Assembly (NCBI RefSeq): GCF_037126465.1
Contig: NC_088201.1
Coordinates: 141,176,376-141,240,375 of the forward strand
Length of the DNA: 64,000 bases
Source: Ornithodoros turicata
Taxonomy: Eukaryota > Arthropoda > Arachnida > Ixodida > Argasidae
Direction of reading: 5' to 3'
Each line of letters opens with the position of its first letter. The stretch's first letter is position 1. The notes under the pieces are model-generated. The model saw only the letters and a list, made by a program, of their open reading frames with translations. It was not told the DNA's origin and did not search any database. Position numbers and translations under genes: made by a program. Shown piece by piece: positions 21,072-32,065 of the stretch.

Positions 21072-22364
21072 CATACCTGCCAACTTAAGAACATCCAAAT
21101 TAGGAAGATTTCAAAAGCGGGGGGGGGGGGGTACGTTGTTGGAAAATTGACTTGCTATTGTATACAGGAGAAGGCCTGTGTTCAGAAACTTTTATTTGGA
21201 AGGAACACGCTTGACCCCAATTTACAACCCCAGACCCCAGTAGACTCATAAGGCACAAGTGTTGCAGCAACAGACATTGCCCTCCCCAAGAACTTATCTG
21301 GGTGTCTGGCTGTGACAAGGCCATGGCACTTTCTCAAGAGCACGTGAAGACACGAAACTATGTCCCTCTTTTCTTCGCGATGCTGAACTGCCCTCACATT
21401 CAGCACTCCCTCAGTAACGTGGCCAAACTTGAAAAGGCCATCTGGACTTTCCAGGAGAGCTTAAACATAGTAGTTGTTGAATAAGTTAGTTAACAAGTTA
21501 TTAAAAAAAGTAGTTTGCATAATACGTCAGAACCATCAGTTAAGATGTACATCGCTGTGGTCAGTGTTGTCAACGACAACCGCAAGGAGTTCGCAGAAGT
21601 TGAAGCAGAAGAAGAAGTTCGACAACCGCAAGTTTCCGTTCAGTGTGCCTATCATGAGCTCTTGTGCACAGTTTCCCATTTCACCGACAGTTTGACTCAG
21701 TCAACCTAGTTCGAGCACACGCGTACCGCTTTGCAACGTCGGGAGTTGGGAACACGGAGGAGGTGGGCACGCGTGGACAACATCGTAGTCCTTGTCTTGC
21801 TTTCGGAAAAAAATGACCTACCTAGTGCCGTTTGTCTCGGCATTTAAGGTGGTCCTCGTGCTTATTGGACGTAACGTGAGTAAGAATGTCGGTCCACCCT
21901 CCACGCGGAATGCTGATCTCGAAACCGTAAACTGTGCAGAACACATGCCCTCTCCTGGAAGCTATCACACGTCCTAATTGAGGTGTGAATTGCTTCAGAA
22001 ACACGTGTAGATAGTTGTTTCGCTTACACGGAGCCGTGATCTGCAAAGCCCAATGCAAAAACACTGCAAAGGCAACCTCGTCACACAGAAACGTGGAGGA
22101 ATTGCACGGAAACTTGAAGTGCTAGAACAACAACACACTAGAACTCACAACTCTCCGGGAAGCGGCAGTGATGCCGATGGCAATAGAGCTGGTATTGGAT
22201 TGACGTTTACGTCTGTGAGGACTGAGGACAGACAAAAACCATACGTTTGAGATATAGAGGGGGAAGCTGCATTTTCCGGGAGATTTGCTTCCCGGTCGTA
22301 CAATCGCGCAAACCGGTCTAAATCCAGGAGTCTCCCGGGTGAATCGGGAGAGTTGGCAGGTATG
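21072..22364. mobile_element. TIR element with 6-bp TSD, 1.29 kb, non-autonomous
   Basis: Left end CATACCTGCCAACT and right end AGTTGGCAGGTATG are exact inverted copies over 14 bp. CCGATG lies on both sides (21066-21071 and 22365-22370). A run of 13 G occurs at 21119-21131. No transposase is recognisable inside. The superfamily is open: 6-bp duplications are unusual. Confidence 0.75.
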
Positions 22365-22370
22365 CCGATG

Positions 22371-25134
22371 TGCAGCCATTTGGGGCAGGCTGAACAGAAA
22401 TGCATTAGACCATCTTGGCAGTTTTACAAGTGTGATAGCGGGCCGTATGGATATTACTGTCTGACAACCGATTGTTTGGACCCATGTGGGAACACGTCAC
22501 ACCGCGGGGCTTCAGGTGCGTGAAGGTACCTGGTTGATGAACGCGGAGAGCCGGGGATTTGCAAACTGTTAATCGCAGATAAAATAAGACAAATCCTAGT
22601 GTTCAGGGTGCGAGAAACGGCGTAAACGACAGAGATTGAAGCTGAGTCGATTGTGCGTCCGTTTGTATGTTGAGGTTGCGTTGTTTCTGATAAGCAGCTG
22701 AGGTTCTACACTAGTTAGAGGGGGAGTAAGCGATTGCAGGATGTTTGTAACGAGTGAGAAATTTGTGAGGACTCCATTTAGGGACACAAATGCACAGACC
22801 TTCCAAATGCCCCACAAGTAGTGCGATAGAAACTTCGGAAAATCAATATGTGCAAGGACAGGAATTTAGACCTAAATTTAACCGAGACCTTTCCGTTGAA
22901 TGTTTTGTCCCTGCTGTTAGATGTCATCCGCTGCTCTTGAGAAACAATATCAAGCATATTGAGTGAACGGACCGACCCCTCGTAATCAAAAATACAGTTC
23001 GGAGTATTAAACGAGTGTGATGCGAAGATGAGATCTCTGACGGGAAATAAGGGAGTCTATGTCCTGGCACTGGAATTACTTGAAGAATATGTGTATTTTT
23101 TTTTTTTCACACATATGCTGCAATGTATGGTTATATTTTGCTATTTCAGAACCCATCAATGGGACGTCGTGGCAGTTGTGACAATGGGTATTGCAAAGAG
23201 AAAAGTAATGTATGAAGATGCCGTGAGGTAGCTTGAAACATGCTTGTTTTAGTTGTTAATGCCTCTATGGAATCGATAAAACTTAGTTGCATCCTTGTGA
23301 TCGTTGTATATACCCCTCTTCGGCAGTACTGTTGTAATTTCTGCCCTTAACAGGATGCAATTTAACCGCACTTTGCGAAAGAAACGCACTTCCATATTGG
23401 AGACCATCACAGAGATGACAACAGCTTCAACGCCATCAACGCTCCATCTGTGTGATCTCGCTCTGCTTGGAGTCACGCTTTGTAGAAGCGAATGCCGCAA
23501 AGCTGCAATATTGACGCTAGCTTACCATGCATGAATGCTGTGTACTGATTTCATCAATATTTCAAAATAATTTTGCTGTGTATTTGCTCAACTCTAAGAG
23601 GTAGTGTATCGCTAAGCGTAATCAGGCATGCGAGTCAAGAATGCGGAAATTCATAGCTGACGACGCGGTTGTCTTCAGCCTATGCAGAGGGAGCCAGTAT
23701 TGAGGTATACTAGGTGCAGCGAATCTTACACTACGATCTCTGGCTTCCTCATACAAATCGTATGACGAATCGTATGATGACAATAGTGATGCACACTACT
23801 GAAAATCTTGCAGAATCGCACACTTCTGTCTCAGACGGTGCCTAAAGCAAATTCTAAGGGATTATGGAAGAATTTCTCACAAAATTTGTTACAGGATTTT
23901 TCATACGATTTATCTTAGGGGATCCTGCAAGGATTGCTATTGGGGGTTCTTTAAGGATTTCTCACCTTTTAAGGCGTTCCCATAAAACTTCTTCTAATGA
24001 GTCTTCTAAGCTTTCTCGAACAGTACCTCTCAATATTTCAAAGTATTTCGTGGGAAGCAGCTGAGACTCAAATGTTTCATTCCTTTAACTCTTTCATGAT
24101 GTCATTGAGAGAGCTCCGCATATGCAGTACAATTCAGCCTAGTGTTTCTGACGATTGAGCGTCAGATATGGCTTTTTTACGCACTTTTGGTAAGCATCTG
24201 AATGAGAGCATTCTGGCTGCTTTTTTTACCTCCATCCATTTTGACCTAATGGATGTTCTGTGGACATATGATCAACATGTAAAACCCATCCACACCTCTA
24301 GCAAAGCACGACTAATGGGCGTAACTACTGGATATATGCGACGTCCGTTAGACGTCAGTTCAAAGCACATGAATGTCTGTAGGACGTCTGTAACATTCAG
24401 CAGATGTCAGTGCAAAGCACATGAATGTCTAGAGGACATCTGTTGGACTGTAATGACTGGAACGACGTGACTTGTGTCACTTAACTGGAATATTAATTAA
24501 TGCAGTACTGCACATCACCTGTGGCACTTTCAATAAGCAATGTCAGTCCGAGTCATGCATTTGCTATCAAAGAGTATTTTATTTCTCTGCATACCAAAAA
24601 AAAACTAATATAAAATGCATTTAAAAAAAACTAATGTAAAAACTGAGCACTCTTCTTTGTGCTGTTGCATTGTGTCTGTATATAACAAACTATGAAACAA
24701 TGCTCCCTGCATCAGCAGTTTTTCGTTATATAGTACTTGTGGATAAATAAATAAAATGACACCCTTGCGTCTGCAGCTTTTCTTGTACAGCGTCTTGCCC
24801 TACAAAAAATTCTACCCGTGCTGACATGCCATGCACACAAATTATTCAATGCAGGTGGCATATTCAGCACCGCAACAGAAAGTTATAACACAAAACATGG
24901 GATTTTCAGAGTTAAAAGAGCCGATATTTCGATGTCGCATAACGCAGTTGAGACGCTGCTCCCCAGACGGCAAAGTGTTGCATATCCTGACAGTTGGATG
25001 GGTGGTTTTAATTTCGGTTTCATGTACCAGTCATATTCTGTTCCCGAAATGAGCAACAAGAGAGACTAAATTTCCGAAATAATTAATAAACAGCAACCAA
25101 AAGTGATACTGTCGTCTTTTTTCAAGCCGTGAAA
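22371..25134. other. Mostly non-coding; short tandem repeat and one candidate exon
   Basis: Holds a two-copy repeat of about 65 bases at 24345-24450 (blocks with CAAAGCACATGAATGTCT and GACATCTG-like words) and AT-rich stretches around 24590-24650. A candidate exon at 23150-23227 is listed separately. Nothing else recognisable. Confidence 0.45.
23150..23227 (+). CDS. Possible internal exon, unrecognised
   Basis: A pyrimidine-rich acceptor (TTTGCTATTTCAG) precedes a 78-base open stretch reading THQWDVVAVVTMGIAKRK, ending at a donor GAG followed by GTAGCT. Splice signals and an open frame fit an internal exon, but no partner exon is found. Confidence 0.22.
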
Positions 25135-25552
25135 TAATACCCCTGTCACACGGGCATTTTCGATCCTGCTCGACCGAACCTGCTTGAACCCAATGCAGAT
25201 CGGATGGTGCTACACGGCCGCTTCCAAGCAGGATCCAACTTTGATCCTGCTTGACTCAAGATAGTTCCCATAACAGGATTGAGAATTTCAAGACGGCTCG
25301 ACGGCCGCCATTTGCATCCTCTACCCCGGTGAACTGTCATAACTTAAGACGGACATGCGCGCGAAGCTACAAATGATGCTTACATCGGTATACGATAAAT
25401 TACCACTAATATCGCTGTTATATAGGAAACGCGAAATTAATGAGTTCCGTTTATTCATTTGCCGATATTCTCGATACCACGCGACAACAGCCGGAACAGC
25501 TAATCGGCCACGCCGGATCAGTCTGTTTGGTTCGCGTATACGTTCTGTCGCA

Positions 25553-26685
25553 ATGACTTCAAGCGGTGCTGCCTCATCCGCACGGAATTTGTGGACTGAC
25601 CAGGAGAATACTGACTGGGAATATCGACTCGACGATCTCAGACGTCAAAAACGCAATGGCAGCGTGTACGAGGAGATGGCGGACGCAATGAGAGCTGCAG
25701 GCTTCGAACGGTCGGCGACAGAGGTTCGACATAAAATTAGGAACCTTCAGCAGCTGTACCGGTACGTGCTACATGATTTCTTGTTATTTATGCTGAGTGG
25801 TTTCTGTCACGTGTGCGTTTGGCGCTCGAGTACCCCGCACGAAGGGTCCGATTTAGGGTCCGAAGGGTCGCTCCTACAGAAAGTGTAATCGGAAATCTGT
25901 TCAATGCTCCCTCGTTGACCCTTCTTTCTCTTCTTTTTCGCTTTTTGTTACGCGCGTAGCACTAGTTCTGCTGCATGCATGCTGCACGTGGATTTACACC
26001 GTTTTCTTTGTCTACTCTCTTTGTCTACTCTTTGTCTACATCCTGCAAACTGTACTTCACACAAACGATTTTTGAATGCAGGAAGCACACAAAGACAGGG
26101 CAGACTACGGGGTCAGGTGCAGTTGCATGGCCCCATTTTTCAAGACTGCATCGTTTCCTGGGGACGCTGGCATAAACGACCAGTCCCTTGTACAAGAGGC
26201 AGGCTGTGGTGAAGCGACAACTGTGGAAATGGTACGTAGCTCACATGTAACTTTATCACTGGAACCCAAATACATGAATTTGTAATGCATACATTATATT
26301 ACAGCTCATCAATGACATGGTTCACGGTAGTACGAGTGGAAGTTCGAGCAGTAGCCCTAATGTGCGAGTATCCTCCCCTTCGTACAGCAGGGAAACAGTA
26401 GACGAGGGTGGTGATAGCTCAGGAGGCAATACAGAGTGTGCCGCAGGAGGCTTGGAGATTGCCGAAGGTGGTCCTGCTGGCCAGTCCACTCCACAGATAC
26501 GTCAAGGGAAACGTAGGCGGACCACTCCTCCGTCCGATTTCCAGCAGTCCTTACTCGCTGAACAAAGGATGTTGCAAGAATGTTTTGCAGAAACTCATGC
26601 CAGAGAGATGGAACTGCGGGAGCGGCACCTGCAGCAGCACGAAAAATTGGTTTCTGCTATTACAAGGTTCTTTGAGTCGTCGTAA
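25553..26685 (+). pseudogene. Harbinger ORF1, Myb/SANT-like DNA-binding protein, three exons
   Basis: ATG at 25553. Exon 1 (25553-25761) encodes a trihelix Myb/SANT-like domain (LWTDQENTDWEYRLDDL, ATEVRHKIRNLQQLYR) and ends at donor CG/GTACGT. Exon 2 (26082-26231) follows acceptor TGCAG and holds WPHFSRLHRFLG, usual for this family. Exon 3 (26305-26685) is Ser/Gly-rich, then basic (GKRRRTTPP), then a Glu/Arg-rich helix (AREMELRERHLQQHEK). A G-run near 26160 needs one base more to keep the frame, so this copy is broken there. A polyadenylation-type AATAAA overlaps the stop. ORF1 proteins help the transposase enter nuclei and bind transposon ends. Confidence 0.8.
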
Positions 26686-27552
26686 ATAAAGTGTGTTACT
26701 TCATATCTCACCTCACTGATGTTCTCGCTGTTTGTAGTAGCCAACAATTGCATAACGCACACATGTCCCACTTGCACGTCTGGTATCTGTGGCACCATTT
26801 GGCTGCTGGTACACAGAGCTTGCAACCTCGGAGTCAGAAGCCCATTCTTGCATCAGCGGCTCACTGAATGCCTCGCAGATGTTGTTCAGTACGCAACAAG
26901 TGCGAATGGCAAGTGGAGCATAGTCTAGGTCACATTCTAACCTTTTCATTGTGTATCTGAACCTCGCCTTCATTCTGCCAAATGCATTTTCTACTATCCT
27001 CCTGGCTTTTGACAGGTGGTAGTTAAACCGCCTCATGTCATCGTCAAGACGAGCCCGATGACTGAATGGTTTCACCAGGTGTGATGCCAGAGGGAATGAC
27101 TGATCGCACAGGATGAGAGGCGGCACTGCTACGCCGTTGATGGTGGCTACTGGAGCTTGGAACAGCGGCCCCTCAACACACTGTGCCAGGCTTGATCGTT
27201 GATATACGTATGCGTCATGGCAGCGTCCGGGCGATCCAACATTGATGTAAAGAAAGCGGTACCGGTGGTCCACCAGAGCAAGCAAGACGATGCTGTAACT
27301 GTAAGCGGATGCAGTAAAATTTAGTCATGTGGCCATAACAAAAGTGCTGCTTTGCCAGAAGCAGGACGTGCGAGATTTTTGCAACATGCAACGATAGATC
27401 ATGTTAACTTACCAGCCCTTGTAGTTGTAATAATCGGTCGCACTCTCCTTCAGTGGAGAAATAGGGAAATGGCAACCATCTAAAGCTCCCACCGCCTGCG
27501 GGAAGTCGCAGAGAGCGCTGCACTCTTTGATATGGTCGGCCATTGTTTCAGC

Positions 27553-28039
27553 CAGTGGCGTATCTAGAGATACCTGCGCCCATGGCAACCTGTGAGTCTG
27601 CGCCCCTTTTCAGGCACATATCGATGACACAGTTGGTCATGTTTTGTAAATACTTTAATGAAATCCACAGAACTACTACACATGCAGATGGCCCACTAAC
27701 GTCACATGATAGCCTTTCTGGCTTTGCTGCTGCAAATTTGTCGATAATGTCACTGAAATCATTTTTTTCTGTTTCTTCTAGTCCAACACTTAGGACACCA
27801 AGGTCGGAAAGCCTGTCCTGGCCCATTGATGCTCTTAAATACGAAAGTATCAGGTTTAGCTTGCTAAATGACCGCTCACAGCTGGCAATTGAAACCGCGA
27901 TCGTAAGCATTATCTGGACCGCAACCCCAAGGTTCGGGAAGACATTCTCATCTCCATGGTGAACAATAAATTCAAGAAGCTCTTCGGGTCTCGATATTTT
28001 GTTTTCTGTGCGCCTCGCGAGCAACATTCTGCAGTCCAA
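27553..28039 (-). pseudogene. hAT transposase C-terminal fragment
   Basis: Encodes the hAT dimerisation region: FPNLGVAVQIMLTIAVSIAS followed by CERSFSKLNLILSYLRASMG and DRLSDLGVLSV. The motif S-x-A-S-x-E/C-R-x-F-S-x-L-x-x-I is diagnostic of hAT transposases. The DNA-binding BED finger and the catalytic core are absent, so the fragment cannot transpose. Its open frame runs to the hAT end and reads a few codons into the flank. Confidence 0.88.
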
Positions 28040-28631
28040 AATTTCTTCGTACAGCTCGTTGCCGTCAACATCGGAAGTGTAAAATTTGCCGAAATCGCCC
28101 CTACACCTCTACACCTGCCCCAGCCCGACACACGGGTTCAGGTGAACCCACTTGTTGGTTCGCCCGATACGAACTCCTCTTTTCGTCGGGTTGATTTTTT
28201 GGCTCAGATATCTCTCTCAAAGTTCCACTGCTGCGATCGGCTTGCTACCTAAACATCTTCAAATGCTGCTGTCGTCTCGAGTAACCTCACAGGGTACTGG
28301 GATCTCCCTTTTGTTTAGGCTGCTTTGGTCTCGGCCGTGCCAGTCGCTCACTGAGCTGGTTCGGTTTCCTCACAGTGCCCCGTTCTCGTCAAATACGTCA
28401 CGCGCCCAGTTTAGCTACCACAATGGTTAACATGATGTCGTTGGGGATGCGTTTTCGTTTGGTCCGCACTAGGTTTCACACTACAACTTCACTAATGGCG
28501 GGTGCTTTAGATCATTTATGAATGTGCCAGGTTGAGTGTCCGACATTCACACCGGACCACATAATGGCGCCCCTGTTCACCTGGCGCCCATGGCACCTGT
28601 CCACACCTGCCACACCCTAGATACGCCACTG
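27553..28631 (-). mobile_element. hAT element nested in the Harbinger transposase
   Basis: Inverted ends CAGTGGCGTATCTAG, flanked by GTTTCAGC (27545-27552) and GTTTCAGT (28632-28639), an 8-bp duplication with one difference. The element is 1079 bp and internally deleted: only the C-terminal part of the transposase remains. It disrupts the Harbinger transposase between codons. Confidence 0.92.
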
Positions 28632-29385
28632 GTTTCAGTTGAAGGCATCTTTACCCAGTCAGGCTCAAGTGTGGTGATGACCGCCTCGCAGAACTCTCTG
28701 TAGAGAGTGTTGACCGTTGACCGTCCGATGTCAAAAAGGTGTGCGATGGACCTGTCCTCGGCAGAGGAGCACAGTTTGTACAGGCTCACCGCCACTCGCT
28801 TTTCAACCGAGATTGCTAGGCGCATGACGGTGTCCTCTCGCCGCAGGAGCGGTCCGCACATTTCCACGATATACCGGAACGTAGTGGGTGAAACGCGGAA
28901 TGACTGCCGGAAAAACTGTTCACCAAGGCACGGCAATGTGTCCTCAAACCAGCGTTCGTTTCGGTCGAACTTCCACCTGTGCCGTTGTATAGTCGGAGAA
29001 TCAGCAACAGCGGCTGCAACACACAGCCCGTTGGCAAAAAGCAACTGTCTTCTGATGTGGTCCGTCCTTGCTTTTGCTGATTTCAGTTTCCAAGTCAGCT
29101 AACGCAGCCAGCATAAATGCAATTTCCTGTTTCTGCTCGGCACACATGGCGGGCATAACCGCACAACGACACGTAAACACCGCTGGGCGGGAGCGACTAA
29201 TCTTGGCTTTTTAACCGGATACGTACTCAGACGGAGACGGTTGCTCCGCCTCTCGTGCCACAGGTCAACCATTCAATGGGCATTGAAAGTGACCGTGTAG
29301 CAGCGTCAAAACTCGAGCGTGCTCGGGAAGTTCGATGCAGATCGGATTCGAGAAGGATCGAAATGCCCGTGTGACAGGGGTATAA

Positions 29386-30207
29386 CATAACGGGGGGGTC
29401 TGTCCAAAATAATGTGTAAATGTTCGGGGAACTACGTCACAGCTGCTCTTTGCATGCTGCTCAATGCTGTGTAGCTTTGCGTTGTGGTGCTCAATCACAG
29501 ATTTACAATGACATAATGTCCTTATGAGCTTTACGTATAGACAGCATAATATGCCACCCTAAGTGGATAATCGCCGAGCACGGCATGCCAAGGCTGGTAG
29601 ACTTTTATAGGGTAAGAGCATGTGGTACATTTACATAACAGTTTAATGACGCGCTCTGCGTCTACGTACTTTGTCGTTGTTCAGAGGTATTCAAAGGACG
29701 AAACGCGGAACGGCGACCACTTCTGTCTTCTCTTCTGTTCTATCTTTTGTTGTTTTTCCTTCATTTGTCACCTCTTGCTGCAGGCCTGCATAGTTTATCA
29801 AAAAAGTTATGTCTAACTGGAGGCCCATTGTTCAGCACTTGGCCTGGAATGTTTTGTAGAGAGCCTTCCACCCAAAAATGGTGATAATGGCAGGAAAGCA
29901 AGAATTTTGTTGCAAGAATTCTCATCATCTAACATAATGTTACTTTGTACACACATTCTCAAGCGATTTGGAATAACTTCATCATTAATACATACGGTAA
30001 ATTAGCAATTTTGGCTGTAAGATTTCTGCAACATATCGCCGCTGATTCTTCCTATTGTACAATCTATTATGTATTTTATGTAAAAACAGTGCCCTCCACA
30101 TTTATGTGTACCTTACGTACAGGCGAGTTCTGTACACAGTGAAAAGCCAGTTTTCTTAACAAAATTTTCCTTAATGACTAAATAAACCGCTTGTTTTCAG
30201 CACTTAT
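29386..30207. other. No recognisable gene
   Basis: AT-rich sequence right of the Harbinger element. Short frames only; an AATAAA at about 30180 is not linked to a gene. Confidence 0.45.
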
Positions 30208-30426
30208 AGGTCCAGTTTCACCAATGCTGGTTAACTTTGAAGATAAACGGCTGAATATACCAAAGTTAACACTGTTTCTTTTATCTTTTTTAGCAAATGA
30301 TAGTTGGTGACATGATGACTATTTCAGTGACCTTTCTTTTATGAAACACAGCTAAGCGTTAAATTCATGCTTGGGGACCACTGATAGCGGCTCAAGTGTT
30401 AGACAGCATTGGTGAAACCATGCCCT
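30208..30426. mobile_element. Small TIR MITE, about 220 bp
   Basis: GTTTCACCAATGCTG near the left end (30215-30229) reappears inverted at 30405-30419, with further weaker matches inward (GTTAAC). The exact ends and target duplication are unclear. Confidence 0.6.
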
Positions 30427-31863
30427 GGGAGCAATGAGCTGTCATTTAACATGGCTGAAGACAATGCACCACACGTAAGCTGTCCACCAGAGGTCACCAT
30501 GCAAAATATTTTCGCTCTCCACAATGGAGTAACGGTCACAGAAAGCAACCACGGACGGCTGACGCTACTCGCGTGACATTAAAAGAAGCCCATGCCTTCT
30601 CTCTCTCTCTCTCTCCTAAGCTCACAAGCGGCTTATATATGCTTCAGCTGTACCTTTGTTCGTCACGGATCATAACCAGGGATCATATTAGGTCACTACG
30701 CCCTCTCGTCCTGCGATATTCTTGAGGAAAGGATTTCTCAAAGATGTGTGGAACACGTGCTCTGTGGGTCACCTGTGCTCGTTGTTCGCAGGAGCATATT
30801 TTATTGGTTGCAGAACAATCCCCAGGGCAAAAAAAAATATTTTTAGGGTGTCACCACAGTGCTCTTTTGTCGGGATTCCAACTACACCAGCTTAGAACTC
30901 GGCCAAATGCATTTCCTCTTTCCCAGTTAGAGAACTGTCGTGATTGCCTCTCTCTGCGCCTCGCGGGAGCGTGGCGCAGCCAATCTTTGACTGCAGTTTC
31001 AACTACATGGTTGGCACTTGTGTGAGACCTTTACAGCAGCTGAAATAAAAAAGTGAGTGTGAAAAAATCCTGTGCAAATAATTAATACTTTAAAAACAAT
31101 TCATCTCAATTCAGACACGCTGGTTGCCACTGGTTCTTCAAATCTATTAGTTTTTAAGGCTCCCTTCTGGGTACTCAAATTCTCCTTGTCTGACAATGAA
31201 GTTTGTCCACCAACTAGCTAAACTAAAGCAACTATGCAGTACAATGCTACTTCGAAGGGCAGTCCTTTTAATCACTCTACGAATGACTTGCATTTTCCTA
31301 AAGTGCCTGAAGTACACTGAACGCTCGTTAGTATGACACTTAATAGACTGACATGCTGGGTATTAGCATCACTCAGGTACTTAACAAGCAAACTATACTG
31401 AAGCACTAAAGGTTGAGGCATTCACTGAGCAGAAGGAGGACACCTATAATGCCTGCACAATTGATGATTATTGTCCAGCTGATTACTGACAACTGCTCAG
31501 GCCACACACTGGTAACAGACTTTTGGCAAATATCATCATAATAAATTAAGTCATTATTGTTTTTCATCCGTGTATTTGAAAGCAGCTAACACGGAATGCA
31601 TTAGCATGCGGACGTCGTAGGTGACAAAGTACACTTGAGTGAAATGAAATCTATTAAGTCAAAGTAAAAAATAACCTATTCATGATTTTTCTGCCACAAC
31701 ACTGACTGTCCCACCATGACTGTCACACCATCATGTTGACAGTGAATTGTCAGTGACAGCCAATTGCATAACTTACTCATGAGACCCCATGTCAATTAAA
31801 CAGATCTGATATTGCAGTAACCAACACATTAACATTACATATTGGCACGTACCGATAATGTAC
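30427..31863. other. No recognisable gene; (TC)n microsatellite
   Basis: Contains a TC dinucleotide run at about 30597-30616. No open frame with a domain pattern. Confidence 0.45.
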
Positions 31864-32013
31864 CTGCAAATATTGAGACAACCAAACGGGCGCTTCCCTT
31901 TCTTGCCCTGGCACGAAAATAATGTTGCCAACCCATCAAACATGACTGTGCGAAGAATTCGTCGGGCACATGCCTCAGCCTGTGACACCCCCATTGCTTT
32001 TGAAGTGCAGTAT
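31864..32013 (-). CDS. Internal exon with DUF4806-like pattern
   Basis: A 150-base open stretch between acceptor ATCTCACAG (before 32013) and donor TTTGCAG/GTACAT (after 31864). It reads GVSQAEACARRILRTVMFDG, then LATLFSCQGKKGKRPFGCLN. Spacing of R-x-L, LA, G-x-x-GK-x-x-F and L-x-I fits the C-terminal half of the DUF4806 domain, which has no known biochemical role and is common in arthropod multicopy genes. An upstream candidate exon lies at 34332-34449. Family assignment is by pattern from memory. Confidence 0.5.
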
Positions 32014-32065
32014 CTGTGAGATAAATATATTTGTAAAAAATCAAAGAACACATAATTTATCTGGC

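Larger units (their letters stand above)
26713..29156 (-). pseudogene. Harbinger DDE transposase, split by a hAT insertion
   Basis: The N-terminal part (from an ATG at 29156) shifts frame in an A-run near 29080, then reads well to 28640 (FRQSFRVSPTTFRYIVEMCG, HLFDIGRSTVNTLYREF). After removal of the hAT element and one copy of its target site, the frame continues at 27544 without loss. The catalytic triad is present: Asp in GALDGCHF (27478-27480), Asp in GRCHDAYVY (about 27213-27218), Glu in RRIVENAFG (26989-26991). A 114-bp intron, donor CTG/GTAAGT and acceptor TTACAG, occupies 27299-27412. The family (DDE_Tnp_4, HARBI1-related) cuts and pastes with TWA targets. The hAT insertion inactivates it. 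Confidence 0.9.
25138..29382. mobile_element. PIF/Harbinger transposon with TAA TSD
   Basis: Termini TACCCCTGTCACACGGGCAT at both ends (about 35 bp inverted with one indel and one mismatch), flanked by the 3-bp duplication TAA at 25135-25137 and 29383-29385, as expected for PIF/Harbinger. It carries the two genes typical of the superfamily, convergently arranged: a Myb/SANT-like ORF1 on plus and a DDE transposase on minus, with stops 27 bases apart. A hAT element is nested at 27553-28631. Confidence 0.95.

Noticed and set aside
24345..24450. CRISPR-like array
   Set aside because: Only two imperfect copies of a longer unit, no regular spacers, and the context is eukaryotic.
25355..25552. N-terminal extension of Harbinger ORF1 upstream of the ATG at 25553
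   Set aside because: The frame is open but the upstream residues do not fit the family, and the ATG at 25553 directly precedes the Myb-like domain.
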